A stretch of 12,555 nt of DNA from Verrucomicrobiales bacterium (lineage in GTDB: Bacteria > Verrucomicrobiota > Verrucomicrobiia > Verrucomicrobiales > DEV007). Below, piece by piece: positions 1-8,515 of the stretch; positions within the stretch are counted from its first letter, which is position 1, and each line of letters opens with the position of its first letter. The translations under genes and the position numbers were made by a program. The stretch lies in contig JAGNMT010000053.1 of the NCBI GenBank assembly GCA_017991025.1, forward strand, positions 1-12,555, written 5' to 3'. The notes below the pieces were generated by a model. It was not told the DNA's origin, ran no database searches, and saw only the letters and a program-made list of their open reading frames with translations.

Positions 1-10
1 CAATGCCGGA

Positions 11-607
11 TCACTTCAACCCGGTGAGGAGAGCCTGGAATTCAGCCTGCCTGCCGGCGACGAAGAGAGTCAGGTCCAGGGTGAGCTTGGGATTCGCGGG
101 ATCGGCAATCGTCACTTTCAGGCTTTTAACGTCGTTTTTTGCAAGCGCTTCGAGGATCGATCGGGGAACACTGCTGGACTCTTTGCTGACCTCGGAAATA
201 TTGAAGGTGAAAACATCCGCCTCCGAGTATGAACCGCTGGCAGACGTTTTGAATGTGAGGGGAGCCTCGCCAGGGCGAGTGATCGTCACACGAACCTCCG
301 GAGCCGCAACCGCGTCCGGCCCCTCGAAACTATCGAATGGAAAGGCCTCAATCGCGGACGGATTCTTGATCGAAAGATCAAAGCCAAGAGTGCCGGAACT
401 ATCCTTGTCCCATGTCGGATCGCAACCAAAGGTCAACGTAATGGGAGTTTCCTGCCCGAGCAGGGTTGCGGTCGACGAATAGGTGAGCGAATGCCGTGAA
501 CGTTCAACCGAACTTGTCCATTTTCCCGCAGAGTCCGCCAGAAGCGGCATCTCAGCTGTGAGCACGAAGGTCGCGGTGAGGAGGAAAAAACTAAGGCAGG
601 GTTTCAT
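11..607 (-). CDS. Predicted secreted protein of unknown function (198 aa)
   Basis: I do not recognise this family. The N-terminus is a clear Sec-type signal peptide: Lys2, then a hydrophobic stretch at about residues 5-23, then a likely cleavage site near residues 24-27 (Leu-Ala-Asp-Ser-Ala-Gly). The mature part is about 170 residues, polar and rich in Ser/Thr/Val. It has alternating patterns typical of beta strands (for example the TITLTFG-like and VRVTITRPG-like segments), which suggests a small beta-sandwich domain acting in the periplasm or outside the cell. The mature part has one Cys, near residue 62, and no catalytic motif I can name. The ATG at 605-607 has no Shine-Dalgarno sequence. 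It is the last gene of a minus-strand run of three exported proteins, 207 bases after the lipoprotein gene, with hairpins in that gap, so it may be separately transcribed. The reading frame and export are fairly sure; function is unknown. Confidence 0.72.
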   Translation of the reverse strand: MKPCLSFFLLTATFVLTAEMPLLADSAGKWTSSVERSRHSLTYSSTATLLGQETPITLTFGCDPTWDKDSSGTLGFDLSIKNPSAIEAFPFDSFEGPDAVAAPEVRVTITRPGEAPLTFKTSASGSYSEADVFTFNISEVSKESSSVPRSILEALAKNDVKSLKVTIADPANPKLTLDLTLFVAGRQAEFQALLTGLK

Positions 608-745
608 AGTAGAATTTATGTCAGGCGGCTGAGACTTCCAATCGGGCAGGGAACCATCGGTCGACGGCTCTTTTTTCTCAACTCTAATTCGATTGATCCG
701 CCAACCAAACGATCCGGTGCGCCCCCGGGTTCAACGCAACCTCCA

Positions 746-760
746 CCCCGGAGCGCGGGG
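746..760. repeat. Small GC-rich inverted repeat in the 608-814 gap
   Basis: The sequence CCCCG-gagcg-CGGGG is a perfect 5-bp stem with a 5-base loop. It lies between the lipoprotein gene and the secreted-protein gene. No T-run follows on the minus strand, so it is not a standard terminator. It may add to the hairpin at 771-793, or form part of the leader of the downstream secreted-protein gene. Otherwise I see nothing defined in the 608-814 gap. Confidence 0.3.
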
Positions 761-770
761 AAAGACTGAA

Positions 771-793
771 GACGAACTGAGCGACAATTCGTC
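771..793 (-). terminator. Possible terminator hairpin after the lipoprotein gene
   Basis: Read on the minus strand, the sequence forms a 9-bp stem (GACGAATTG pairing with CAGTTCGTC, one G-U pair) with the 5-base loop TCGCT. It starts 21 bases after the stop codon of the lipoprotein gene. The following bases, TTCAGTCTTT, are T-rich but not a clean run. The position and the stem fit a weak intrinsic terminator that would end the TPR-lipoprotein transcript; the imperfect T-tract keeps confidence moderate. Confidence 0.42.
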
Positions 794-814
794 AGGATAA
801 GACGCTTACGATCA

Positions 815-1507
815 TCAATCGTTGATCCCCGTGCCCCTCGCATAGGCATTCGGGTTCAGCATTTTCTTGACGTCGTCCATGCTCATCGCCACGTTGTCCT
901 GGTAACCGCTTTTTCGAGGAGTGCCGACGGCATCCGGTGCATCAATCACGGCGGAAGCGGATCGATCCGCATTGGTTTTGAAAACAGTCTCACTGTCCCG
1001 ATGAGCTTCTGTTTTGTAGGTGGCGAGCTCGGTGGAGGTTTTGCTTTTCTTGTCGAACAGCTTTCCTGCCTCGGTATCACGCGATTTATTAAAGTTCCCC
1101 TCCTTGGCGACAGAGCCATTCTCGCGGGCGGTGGCTACTCCGGCGTATTCCTGCCGCTTCAAATATTCAGGAGTGCGAAAGGCCTTGGTTTCCGCCTCCA
1201 TCTTTTCGAAACGAGCCTCCTTCGTATCGTAGTTGCCATCCAGTCCGCGCGGCTTCTTTCCGGCATATAGATCGGGCTTATCGGCTTTGATCGTACCATC
1301 GTCCGTAATCGTGTAGCCGCGCTCGGCGAACTTGGATTTGATCTTTTCCGTATCGGCTCCACCGCCCTGGCCGCCCCAGGCTTTCTCGTCAAAGGAGACG
1401 GATGAACGGGTCGACTTCACAGTGCGCTGGGTTTCGCACTGGCAGAGCGCGAGAGACAAAGCGGTTGCACTGATAATGCGGACGAATCGATGGGAATGGG
1501 TTACCAT
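815..1507 (-). CDS. Putative lipoprotein, highly charged, unknown function (230 aa)
   Basis: The N-terminus has basic residues (His4, His6, Arg7, Arg10) followed by a hydrophobic stretch at about residues 11-21 and two cysteines at 22 and 24 in the sequence LSLALCQCETQ. Either could be the lipidated Cys of a type II signal peptide, but neither fits the standard lipobox well: position -1 is Leu for Cys22 and Gln for Cys24. The remaining 200 residues are very hydrophilic, rich in Lys, Asp, Glu, Ala and Thr, with few hydrophobic core positions, so the protein is probably extended or disordered. It has no known domain that I recognise. The ATG at 1505-1507 overlaps the TAA stop of the TPR gene by 7 bases (ATGGTAA), and AGGGAC sits just upstream as a weak ribosome binding site. 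This implies co-expression and suggests a shared envelope role with the TPR protein. Function unknown. Confidence 0.75.
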   Translation of the reverse strand: MVTHSHRFVRIISATALSLALCQCETQRTVKSTRSSVSFDEKAWGGQGGGADTEKIKSKFAERGYTITDDGTIKADKPDLYAGKKPRGLDGNYDTKEARFEKMEAETKAFRTPEYLKRQEYAGVATARENGSVAKEGNFNKSRDTEAGKLFDKKSKTSTELATYKTEAHRDSETVFKTNADRSASAVIDAPDAVGTPRKSGYQDNVAMSMDDVKKMLNPNAYARGTGIND

Positions 1508-4500
1508 GAGTCCCTATATTCGATCAGTTCGCTGCCTTCGGCAAGTGCGCGCACCCACTCTCTGATAAGAACTTCCTGCCCCCGCGTGAGGTCGGCGTCC
1601 CGGGTCCGGGCCTCCCATTCTCCCAGTTTCCCCCAGGCTTGATAGAGCCGGGGAACGAGGCGCAAGTCTACGCGCAGGGATTTCCGCAGGACTTTTTTTA
1701 GCAGCGCCTCGGCTTCCTCATACTTTCCGGCTTCGATCAAGAAAGTTCCGTAATCATTAAGAAACCCAAGATGGTTCGAGTCATAGGTGGAGAGAGACTT
1801 GTCGTAGGCGTGAAAAAGACTGGCGGCCAGCTCAATCTCGCCAAAGGAAGCAAGGAGGGCGGGAAGTCTCTGACGGACATCGAGATTGGGGAGCCAATCC
1901 TCGAGACCACTTTGGTGAAAGAGGTCGGAGCGGGATTCCTGAACGAGGTGGGCATGCACTTCGATAAGACGGGATCGGTCGCTGATGCGGTGGAAAAATG
2001 TGACTTGCCGAACCGGTTCATTGGGAAAGAAAACGTCGCCGGTTTTCCCACTGGCTTCGACGAGGTGTCGGGCAGCGGCAATGCCCTCCGGGCCGAAAGC
2101 GGGGAGGGTTTCCAGAATCTGTTCAGAGACCACTTCTCCCGCGTCAGCAAAGGCCGCTTGCGCCACCGCTTCAAGACGGTTCCGAAGGAAACCGATGACA
2201 AGATCGCCAAACCAGAGCGTATCCCGGGGACGTGCAGTGGTCTCAATGACTTCGGCGAGCCCGGCATTGCCAGCCCGGTCGGAGGCAATCCATTCAGCCA
2301 TTCGGTAGGCATTCGGCCACGAAGCAAGCGGCGCTACTGTCGGCATGTCCAGATCGACTTTTCCCCCGTCCGGGTGGTAGACAAAATCCTGAAAGAAGGT
2401 CTCGACCTCTTTCTTGAGGTCCCTCCAATCGGTCTTTGTTTCCCTCTCGATCCGGATCAGTTGGATCGAGGTTGCGGTGCGATGCGCGGGGTTGGTGCTC
2501 TTTCGACGGAGGAGATTAAGGATTCCGATCGCGTCCCCGGAAGCGCCGGCGAGATGAAGGGCCTCGGCAAGTTCCCTCGTCACTCCCGCCGCCTGCCGTT
2601 CAAGACTCGCCAGAGCCATCACTCGAAGTGGCTCCGGTTGGTTCCAATTGAGGGAACGATGCATCGCCACTGAGAGTTCGATAGCACGGCGTTGCACGGC
2701 AGGCTCGGACGGATCGATGGAGAGCGGGGCAAGCCACTCAAGTGCTTCATCAAAACGCGAGGTTTTACCGAGGGTCTCCGCTCCGAGGAGGAGCTGTTCA
2801 CTGCTGGCGTTCCCATTATTTCGAATTTCCATGAGAAGACGGAGGAGCGCATCTTTTTGACCGGTCTGGTGATAGATCTTGACCAGAGCGTCTTGATAGG
2901 GAAGGTGCGTCCGACTCGTTACGGGCGGAGTTCCTTCCCGTGTCGTGGGCTGTCTGCCAAGCTGCACGAGACGCTCAATGTCGTGGTTAATAAAAAGGAA
3001 GCGGGCGTGCTGTTCGTTAAGATAATCGACCGTTAATCCCGGAGGTGCGGGAAATCGGCGGGTATTGATCTGGTCGATAACCGCGAGGGCCGGACCCGGT
3101 TCTAGAGCTTCGGCGGCCGCATCAAAAAGGCCCTGGAGAGGTGCATAATCACGATCTCTCTGAAGGGCGTCGTCACGATAGACAGGTATCGCTTCGCGAT
3201 GGAACCCCCGGCCTTCGAGAGCCTTTGCCAGTTCGATGCGACTGCCCGGATCGGTCAAAATCCCCTGCAATTCCCTTACCCTGGCTTCCCGCTCCGGCGC
3301 ATTCATCCGTTCAAGGAGAAGGATTTGCCGATCTATCTCAAACTGTTCGAATTGCGCCGTGATGTGGTTGTCTGCAGAGCGAAGGTAGGGGGCTCCGCCA
3401 ATAGCCGAGACGAAATCCGTGGCGGTCCCTGACGTCAGAGGAATCCGGTCGGCATAGTAGTGAAGCATCCGGCTCATATGCTGCCAGGTCTGATCTTGCT
3501 CGTTGCTCACTTGCTCATCGTCCGCGCTGCCGGGACTGATGAACTGGACCTCACGGTCGATGTGTTGACGGAGTTTACGAATGACCTGCTCAAAATCACG
3601 GGAGGCCAGTGCGAGGAGAAGCTCCCGCTCGTTAATGCCGGACATCCCGGACGCTTCGTTCCCGGGCAGAGCGGCGAGTCTGCGCAGATAATCGCTGCGG
3701 GCGGAATCCGATTCGAGAAGACTCAGCTTTTCGGTGAGCGCCGCATAAAAGTGATTGGAGACCCGTGTCCCTGTCGGGGTATTGATGGATTCGAGAGAGC
3801 GATCCAGGAGCCGTTCCCGCTCCATCGGTAACCCGGCGAAACCGGCGACCTGAGAGAGGGCAAAGAGAAATCCCCCCTCGTCATTCATGACCGACTCCGC
3901 GAAGATCGCGCCTACCCGGTAGGTCACGTCGAAACGCCGGGTCTTCCTGAGCTCGGAAAAGAAGTGGGCACCCACCGTCTTGGTTATCGCAAAGCCCGAA
4001 AGGGCCTTATAAATCGCTTCGAGATTGCAAAGCGGATCGGATGAATTGTCTTTGAGGAGAATCAGGGCGGCCATCGCCCCGTAGACACCCCGCGGGTGTT
4101 GCGTCTCGGTGGCGGGATTCTCGGCCTCAACCCATTGCAGGAAACGTTCCGGCTGCCCGGCAAGGAGATTGGAGTAGGCGAGAAAGAGTTGATCCGTATG
4201 GGAGCCCGTATCGGGGTAAAGTCCAAGCAGGGTGGAAAAAGCGGGAGTTGCCCCAGCGTAGCGCGTCGCCCATAGTCGTTCGAAAAGAGGCCGTTCGTCC
4301 CGATTCCAGGTTCCGAGCCAGGCAGAGGATTTGCCGAGGGTCGCGGAGAGAGCCGCCGCTTCTTCAATGGCACGAAGCCGGATGAGGTAGGGTTCTTTCG
4401 GCGAAAAGGTAAATTCCGGACGCGGCTGTTGGAGAGCATCGGCGATTTCGTCCTGCAGGTTTCCGCCTATGAATGGATAGCCTTCGACAGTGAAAACAAA

Positions 4501-7500
4501 CGCATCGAGCCCGTTTCCGGAACTGTCGCGCGCTTCAACCGGGAGGGTTGCCACCCGGATGAGGGGGAGGATCTTGTCTCCGAAACCATCGGGATACTTG
4601 ACCGAATCAGTCTCCGCAAGGATGGCGTTGAGAGTGGTAAAGGCCATCTCATTTTCCTCCCGGTCAAGTTGCAGGAGGGCCAGCTTGAAGCGAGCTTCGA
4701 GATCCCAGCTCCGGAGTTCGACGAGCCGCGACAGCGTTCGCCCCGCATCGCCCGGGCAACCGTTCTTGAGATAGTAGTCGGTGAGTTCGCTAAGAAAATC
4801 GGCGTCAGTGCCGAATTTAGTCTCGAGGCGCCGGCGCAACTGGTCAGCCTCTCCGACACGAAGATCTTTCTCCAGCATCGTCAGTAATACCTTCCAGTTT
4901 TCAAGGTCATCTCCTTCGCCATGCGAGAGAAGCTGCCTGCGGTAGTAGATCGCCGACTTGAGATCACCCAGTTGATCGGAAAGGACGCCCAGTTCGGCGA
5001 GCAGATCTTCATTTTCCCCGGACATGTAGTAGGCCTTTTTCATCGCCTCGTATGCCTCCGCATCATGGCCGGCAGCCTTGTGGACGCGAGCGAGAGCTTC
5101 CGGATAAAAACGGTCAAAAGGGTGTTTGCGCACTAGCTCGGCATACTGACCCAGCACCCAGTCGAATAGAAAATGAGTCTGCGCGATTGTCAGCTGCGTA
5201 TCGAGTTGTTTCCTCCGCTGTACCGGATCAGTCTCCCGTTCAAGCAGATCGAGCTGAACCTTGAGTGCCTCCTCGGGCTGTCCGGTTTCGATCAGCGCAG
5301 AAGAGAGCTGTTTGATGATGTTGCGTTTTTCAAAAACGTTGGCCTCGCGATAGGCGCGCTGCCAGACTTCGATCTGCTTTGCGGTGCTACCCTGTTTTTG
5401 ATAGACTTTTGCCAGGGTGTTCAGCGTGTTGAGAGCCGCTTCGGGCTTTGCGGCGAGGTCTTTTAGTTCGCGCACCGCTTCATCTTCGAATCCGAGATCA
5501 AACCGCATCTCGGCCCGTCGTTGACGGTAGTCATCGGCATTGTCGGGGTCAATCTCGATGAGCGTGGAAAGGTGCTTGACCATCAGGGTGGGACGCTCAT
5601 TCAATTCCGCGAGGTGAAGCAGCATCTTTTCGACCTCGATAATGGATTTCCCCGCCTCTTCGTTGGCGAGATTGAGTTGCAGAAAACACTCCTGATTGTC
5701 CTGCAACTTGAAGGCCCACCAGGCGGCCCGGTAACGGGAGGAAGTCGTCGGCTTGCTCTTTGCCGTCGCCTTAATGTTTTCATAATAAGTAAGCAGCTCG
5801 CGTGGGGGCGGCTCGTCACCGCTGCGACTAGCCTGTGAAGCGGCGGCGGCGATGGCCTGATATTGCGCCAAAGTCTGGATTTTTCCATTCTGAAGCACGC
5901 CCGGATCTCCCGTTGGGACCACCTCGGTGGAGTAATGGCCGCGGAGCAGGCTGAAAAGCTTCTGGTCAATCTCAGACCGCTCGGCATACCCCTCCCTGCG
6001 CTGCCAGATCACCTCGAGTTCCGCGACAGACTTGTCGATCTCCTTCGTAATAATATAGAGGTCGGCCCGCGCGGAACGATAATCGAGATTATCCGGAGCG
6101 AGAGTGATAGCTTCGTCGATGGCCGAGAGGGCCTCGCCCGGCTGATCGAGATCCTTGAGAACTGTGGCGATCTGAAAGAGCCGGGTCGACTTCTCCAGGG
6201 TCGCTTCGCCGGCACCGGTGACATACGTGTGAAGGGTCTCCAGTGCCTGCGCTTTCTTACCCCGTTCGTGAAGAAACCGGGCTAACTCGATCGGTGCGGC
6301 GAGCTGCTCCCGATTTTCTTTTACATCCTGTTTGGTATCCCGCAGAAGACGTTCGACAAGATCGTCGAGATAGTGGGTCCTCGCGAAGTCGATGATCTCA
6401 CGCGTTCCGTCACTGTCGACGGCGTGGCGGCTGATAAAGTCCGAGATCAGCTTCGTCGCGGCTTCCCGGTTCTCCCCGTGGAGAGCAATGCGGGCCCTCA
6501 TCAGCATCAGGTGAAGCGGCACTTCCGTTTGCGTCTTTAGCACTTCATCGAGAGTCGCCGCGGCAGCCTCGTAATGATCGTTCCCCATCTGAATTTCTGA
6601 TAGCCGAATACGGTAATCGAGGTCTGCGGGAAGTCGCTGCACGAGCAGACGAACGGCCGCCTCCTCCCCGGAAGGATCTGCCGTAAGCCGATAGAATTCC
6701 GACAAATTATAAAGGGCCTCTTCAGTGGGGTTTGTTTCGTCAACGGCATCCTTTATCTCTTTTTCCAGCTCTTCGAGGCGACTGAATCGCTCGTGAAGCC
6801 TGACAAGACGTGAAAAAAGCTCCGCATAATCGTGATTTTTAAAATGCAGCAACGCCATCGCCTCACGAGCCGCTTTGGCAGCTCCGTCAAAATCGCTGAT
6901 GAAATCGGAAAGACGATTGAGCTCCATCAGCGCGTTGAGCTTCTGCCGGGAATCCCCCGACGCGACTAGCGACGAAAGAACGCTGATCGCCGTCTTTGTC
7001 TCTCCCGACTCCAGCAACAGGGAGACGATCTCAGTTCGGAGTGCGACGTTGTCGGGGAATCCGGTGAGCAGTTCATTCCAGGTCGCGACCGCTTCCGGTG
7101 CCTGTCCCTGAAGACGATGGAGCTCGGCTTTGCGCATCCGTATCGCGATGCCCTCGTCGTCGGCTGCCGGGATCACCTCAACGAGCCGGGTATAGAGCGA
7201 AAGGGCTTTCGCCCAACGCTTCTGCTGGTCGGCGATCTCAGCAAGGGCCTTAAGTGCGGGGAGGTTACCAGGCTCGACTTCCAGAACCTGATCATAGATG
7301 GGCCGGGCTTCCTCGATCTGGTCACTCTTCCGCAGGAGATGGGCGTAGATCAGCCGTGCCACGGTCGGACCGGATACCGAGGCTCCTTTGAAGTAGTCGA
7401 GCAAGAGCGAGGTCTGACTCTTCTTGTCGTATACATCCCAAAGGAGATCGAGGACTTTGCCGTAGGCGGGATCCTTCTGAAGAAGCTGAATGTAATGATT

Positions 7501-7677
7501 GGCAAGGCGGGTATCGGCCTCAGTCCAGGGGGAAACAGCACCGGCGATGCCCCCCTTGTCTCCCGGCTTTTCAGAATCCTGGCTGATTACGGAAATCGGC
7601 ATCCAGATCACTGACCAACCGAGTGAAACCCACAGTGCCGTCGCACGGGATAGTTGACTGGTCGTGAGCGTTTTCAA
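1501..7677 (-). CDS. Giant exported TPR-repeat protein (2058 aa)
   Basis: The protein is almost entirely a helical-repeat solenoid. The N-terminus is a likely signal peptide: Lys2 and Arg11, a hydrophobic stretch at 12-31, and a plausible cleavage after Ser32 (Val-Ile-Ser before Gln-Asp). An acidic/Gly linker follows, then TPR-like units from about residue 50 to about 1040. Good examples are the unit ending in VLEVEPGN near 135 and the unit around 520 (DQPGEALSAIDEAITLAPDN). The middle, about 1050-1400, is less regular and contains a Gly/Pro-rich segment near 1070. Helical repeats resume, with a clear TPR near 1985 (EAGKYEEAEALLKKVLRKSL). No enzymatic motif is visible. TPR arrays are protein-binding scaffolds, so a periplasmic or envelope scaffold role is inferred. 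The start is TTG at 7675-7677, six bases after an in-frame TGA and without a Shine-Dalgarno sequence. The next Met (residue 26) would cut off most of the signal peptide, which supports the TTG. The gene overlaps the lipoprotein gene by 7 bases. Confidence 0.87.
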   Translation of the reverse strand: MKTLTTSQLSRATALWVSLGWSVIWMPISVISQDSEKPGDKGGIAGAVSPWTEADTRLANHYIQLLQKDPAYGKVLDLLWDVYDKKSQTSLLLDYFKGASVSGPTVARLIYAHLLRKSDQIEEARPIYDQVLEVEPGNLPALKALAEIADQQKRWAKALSLYTRLVEVIPAADDEGIAIRMRKAELHRLQGQAPEAVATWNELLTGFPDNVALRTEIVSLLLESGETKTAISVLSSLVASGDSRQKLNALMELNRLSDFISDFDGAAKAAREAMALLHFKNHDYAELFSRLVRLHERFSRLEELEKEIKDAVDETNPTEEALYNLSEFYRLTADPSGEEAAVRLLVQRLPADLDYRIRLSEIQMGNDHYEAAAATLDEVLKTQTEVPLHLMLMRARIALHGENREAATKLISDFISRHAVDSDGTREIIDFARTHYLDDLVERLLRDTKQDVKENREQLAAPIELARFLHERGKKAQALETLHTYVTGAGEATLEKSTRLFQIATVLKDLDQPGEALSAIDEAITLAPDNLDYRSARADLYIITKEIDKSVAELEVIWQRREGYAERSEIDQKLFSLLRGHYSTEVVPTGDPGVLQNGKIQTLAQYQAIAAAASQASRSGDEPPPRELLTYYENIKATAKSKPTTSSRYRAAWWAFKLQDNQECFLQLNLANEEAGKSIIEVEKMLLHLAELNERPTLMVKHLSTLIEIDPDNADDYRQRRAEMRFDLGFEDEAVRELKDLAAKPEAALNTLNTLAKVYQKQGSTAKQIEVWQRAYREANVFEKRNIIKQLSSALIETGQPEEALKVQLDLLERETDPVQRRKQLDTQLTIAQTHFLFDWVLGQYAELVRKHPFDRFYPEALARVHKAAGHDAEAYEAMKKAYYMSGENEDLLAELGVLSDQLGDLKSAIYYRRQLLSHGEGDDLENWKVLLTMLEKDLRVGEADQLRRRLETKFGTDADFLSELTDYYLKNGCPGDAGRTLSRLVELRSWDLEARFKLALLQLDREENEMAFTTLNAILAETDSVKYPDGFGDKILPLIRVATLPVEARDSSGNGLDAFVFTVEGYPFIGGNLQDEIADALQQPRPEFTFSPKEPYLIRLRAIEEAAALSATLGKSSAWLGTWNRDERPLFERLWATRYAGATPAFSTLLGLYPDTGSHTDQLFLAYSNLLAGQPERFLQWVEAENPATETQHPRGVYGAMAALILLKDNSSDPLCNLEAIYKALSGFAITKTVGAHFFSELRKTRRFDVTYRVGAIFAESVMNDEGGFLFALSQVAGFAGLPMERERLLDRSLESINTPTGTRVSNHFYAALTEKLSLLESDSARSDYLRRLAALPGNEASGMSGINERELLLALASRDFEQVIRKLRQHIDREVQFISPGSADDEQVSNEQDQTWQHMSRMLHYYADRIPLTSGTATDFVSAIGGAPYLRSADNHITAQFEQFEIDRQILLLERMNAPEREARVRELQGILTDPGSRIELAKALEGRGFHREAIPVYRDDALQRDRDYAPLQGLFDAAAEALEPGPALAVIDQINTRRFPAPPGLTVDYLNEQHARFLFINHDIERLVQLGRQPTTREGTPPVTSRTHLPYQDALVKIYHQTGQKDALLRLLMEIRNNGNASSEQLLLGAETLGKTSRFDEALEWLAPLSIDPSEPAVQRRAIELSVAMHRSLNWNQPEPLRVMALASLERQAAGVTRELAEALHLAGASGDAIGILNLLRRKSTNPAHRTATSIQLIRIERETKTDWRDLKKEVETFFQDFVYHPDGGKVDLDMPTVAPLASWPNAYRMAEWIASDRAGNAGLAEVIETTARPRDTLWFGDLVIGFLRNRLEAVAQAAFADAGEVVSEQILETLPAFGPEGIAAARHLVEASGKTGDVFFPNEPVRQVTFFHRISDRSRLIEVHAHLVQESRSDLFHQSGLEDWLPNLDVRQRLPALLASFGEIELAASLFHAYDKSLSTYDSNHLGFLNDYGTFLIEAGKYEEAEALLKKVLRKSLRVDLRLVPRLYQAWGKLGEWEARTRDADLTRGQEVLIREWVRALAEGSELIEYRDSW

Positions 7678-7699
7678 GAGTCAACGAAGGAGGATTGAA

Positions 7700-7719
7700 C
7701 TAACCGTCGGGAACGGTAG
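7700..7719 (-). promoter_or_regulatory. Small hairpin in the leader of the TPR gene
   Basis: CTA(a)CCGT and ACGGTAG pair as a 7-bp stem with one bulged A and a 5-base loop. The hairpin lies 22 bases upstream of the TTG start of the TPR gene. Because this gene has a weak start codon and no Shine-Dalgarno sequence, a leader structure could affect its translation. The structure is small and could be chance. Confidence 0.22.
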
Positions 7720-7750
7720 GCGAAGTGCCATCTTCCGTCAAATGGGCCCT

Positions 7751-7790
7751 CTCGCGAACAGGGTTGGGTCAGGGACGCAACCCTGTCGAG
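7751..7790 (-). terminator. Strong inverted repeat between the peroxiredoxin and TPR genes
   Basis: ACAGGGTTG (7758-7766) and CAACCCTGT (7778-7786) form a perfect 9-bp stem with an 11-base loop. CTCG (7751-7754) can pair with CGAG (7787-7790) beyond a 3-base bulge, giving about 13 bp in all. It begins 33 bases after the peroxiredoxin stop codon on the minus strand, where a terminator would be expected, but no T-run follows. It could be a non-canonical terminator, a 3'-end stabiliser, or a leader element of the TPR gene. A shorter hairpin (CCTCG-ctgg-CGAGG, 7799-7812) sits between it and the stop codon. Confidence 0.42.
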
Positions 7791-7822
7791 TGAGATAGCC
7801 TCGCTGGCGAGGAAAATGCCTG

Positions 7823-8455
7823 TCACGATCCCTTCGAGAGGTAGGCTGCCGTGCTCTCGTGGGTCGCCTGCATGCCTTCAGACCCTCTTTCCCAGTCCAT
7901 CGGACAAACTTCGCCATTTTCCTCGAAATGCTGAAGCGCGTCGACCATGCGAAGGGCCTCCTTAATGGAGCGTCCGAGAGGTAAGTTGTTCACCAGTTGA
8001 TGCTGCACAATGCCCTCTTTGTCGATGAGGAAGAGTCCGCGGTAGGCGATCAACTCACCTTCAACAACGAGGTCGCCCCACTCATCGAGATCGTAATCTC
8101 CTACGAGAACGTCATAAGAAGCCGAAATGGTCTTATTCGTGTCGGCAACGATCGGGTAGGTCACGCCCTCGATCCCGCCTTTGGCACGCGGCACCTGGAG
8201 CCAGCCCCAATGGGACATCTCGGTGTCTGTAGAGCAACCAACTACGACAACGTTGCGGCTTTCGAACTCGGCGAGATGATCCTGGAAAGCGTGTAGCTCC
8301 GTCGGGCAGACAAAGGTGAAATCTTTCGGATAAAAGAAAAAGATGACATATTTCGAGCCGCGAAATTGATCGAGCGAGAAATTCTCAACGACCTGTCCAT
8401 TGACGACGGCGTTGGCACTGAATGAAGGGGCGGATTTTCCGACGAGGACTGACAT
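7823..8455 (-). CDS. Typical 2-Cys peroxiredoxin (AhpC/Prx1 type, 210 aa)
   Basis: This is a thiol peroxidase that reduces hydrogen peroxide and organic hydroperoxides in the cytoplasm, normally recycled by thioredoxin or AhpF. The peroxidatic Cys is Cys50 in the family motif DFTFVCPTE; the resolving Cys is about Cys184 in GEVCPMDW, which pairs across the dimer. The conserved PLGRS and RMVDALQHFEE segments resemble the TsaA-like branch rather than E. coli AhpC. The usual GGLG region reads KGGIEG, and the C-terminus has YL rather than YF, so sensitivity to over-oxidation is uncertain. The start is the ATG at 8453-8455, giving the family N-terminus MSVLVGKSAPSF. The frame stays open upstream to a TTG at 8546-8548, but that extension has no family character. 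No Shine-Dalgarno sequence precedes the ATG. A weak -10-like TTTATA lies on the minus strand at 8469-8474. The gene is divergent from the sulfate operon; no peroxide regulator gene is nearby. Confidence 0.95.
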   Translation of the reverse strand: MSVLVGKSAPSFSANAVVNGQVVENFSLDQFRGSKYVIFFFYPKDFTFVCPTELHAFQDHLAEFESRNVVVVGCSTDTEMSHWGWLQVPRAKGGIEGVTYPIVADTNKTISASYDVLVGDYDLDEWGDLVVEGELIAYRGLFLIDKEGIVQHQLVNNLPLGRSIKEALRMVDALQHFEENGEVCPMDWERGSEGMQATHESTAAYLSKGS

Positions 8456-8515
8456 ATTAGTTAATGGATATAAAGTGATTCGTTCCGAGTGAGAGAAGCG
8501 CTGGCACGCTCCCAC

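Noticed and set aside
616..849. 77-residue minus-strand open frame in the gap after the lipoprotein gene
   Set aside because: It overlaps the end of the lipoprotein gene, covers hairpin sequence and shows a low-complexity Arg/Gly/Pro composition.
1771..2673. 300-residue plus-strand open frame inside the TPR gene
   Set aside because: It lies antisense to continuous TPR coding sequence, has no recognisable family character, and is one of many such frames produced by codon bias.
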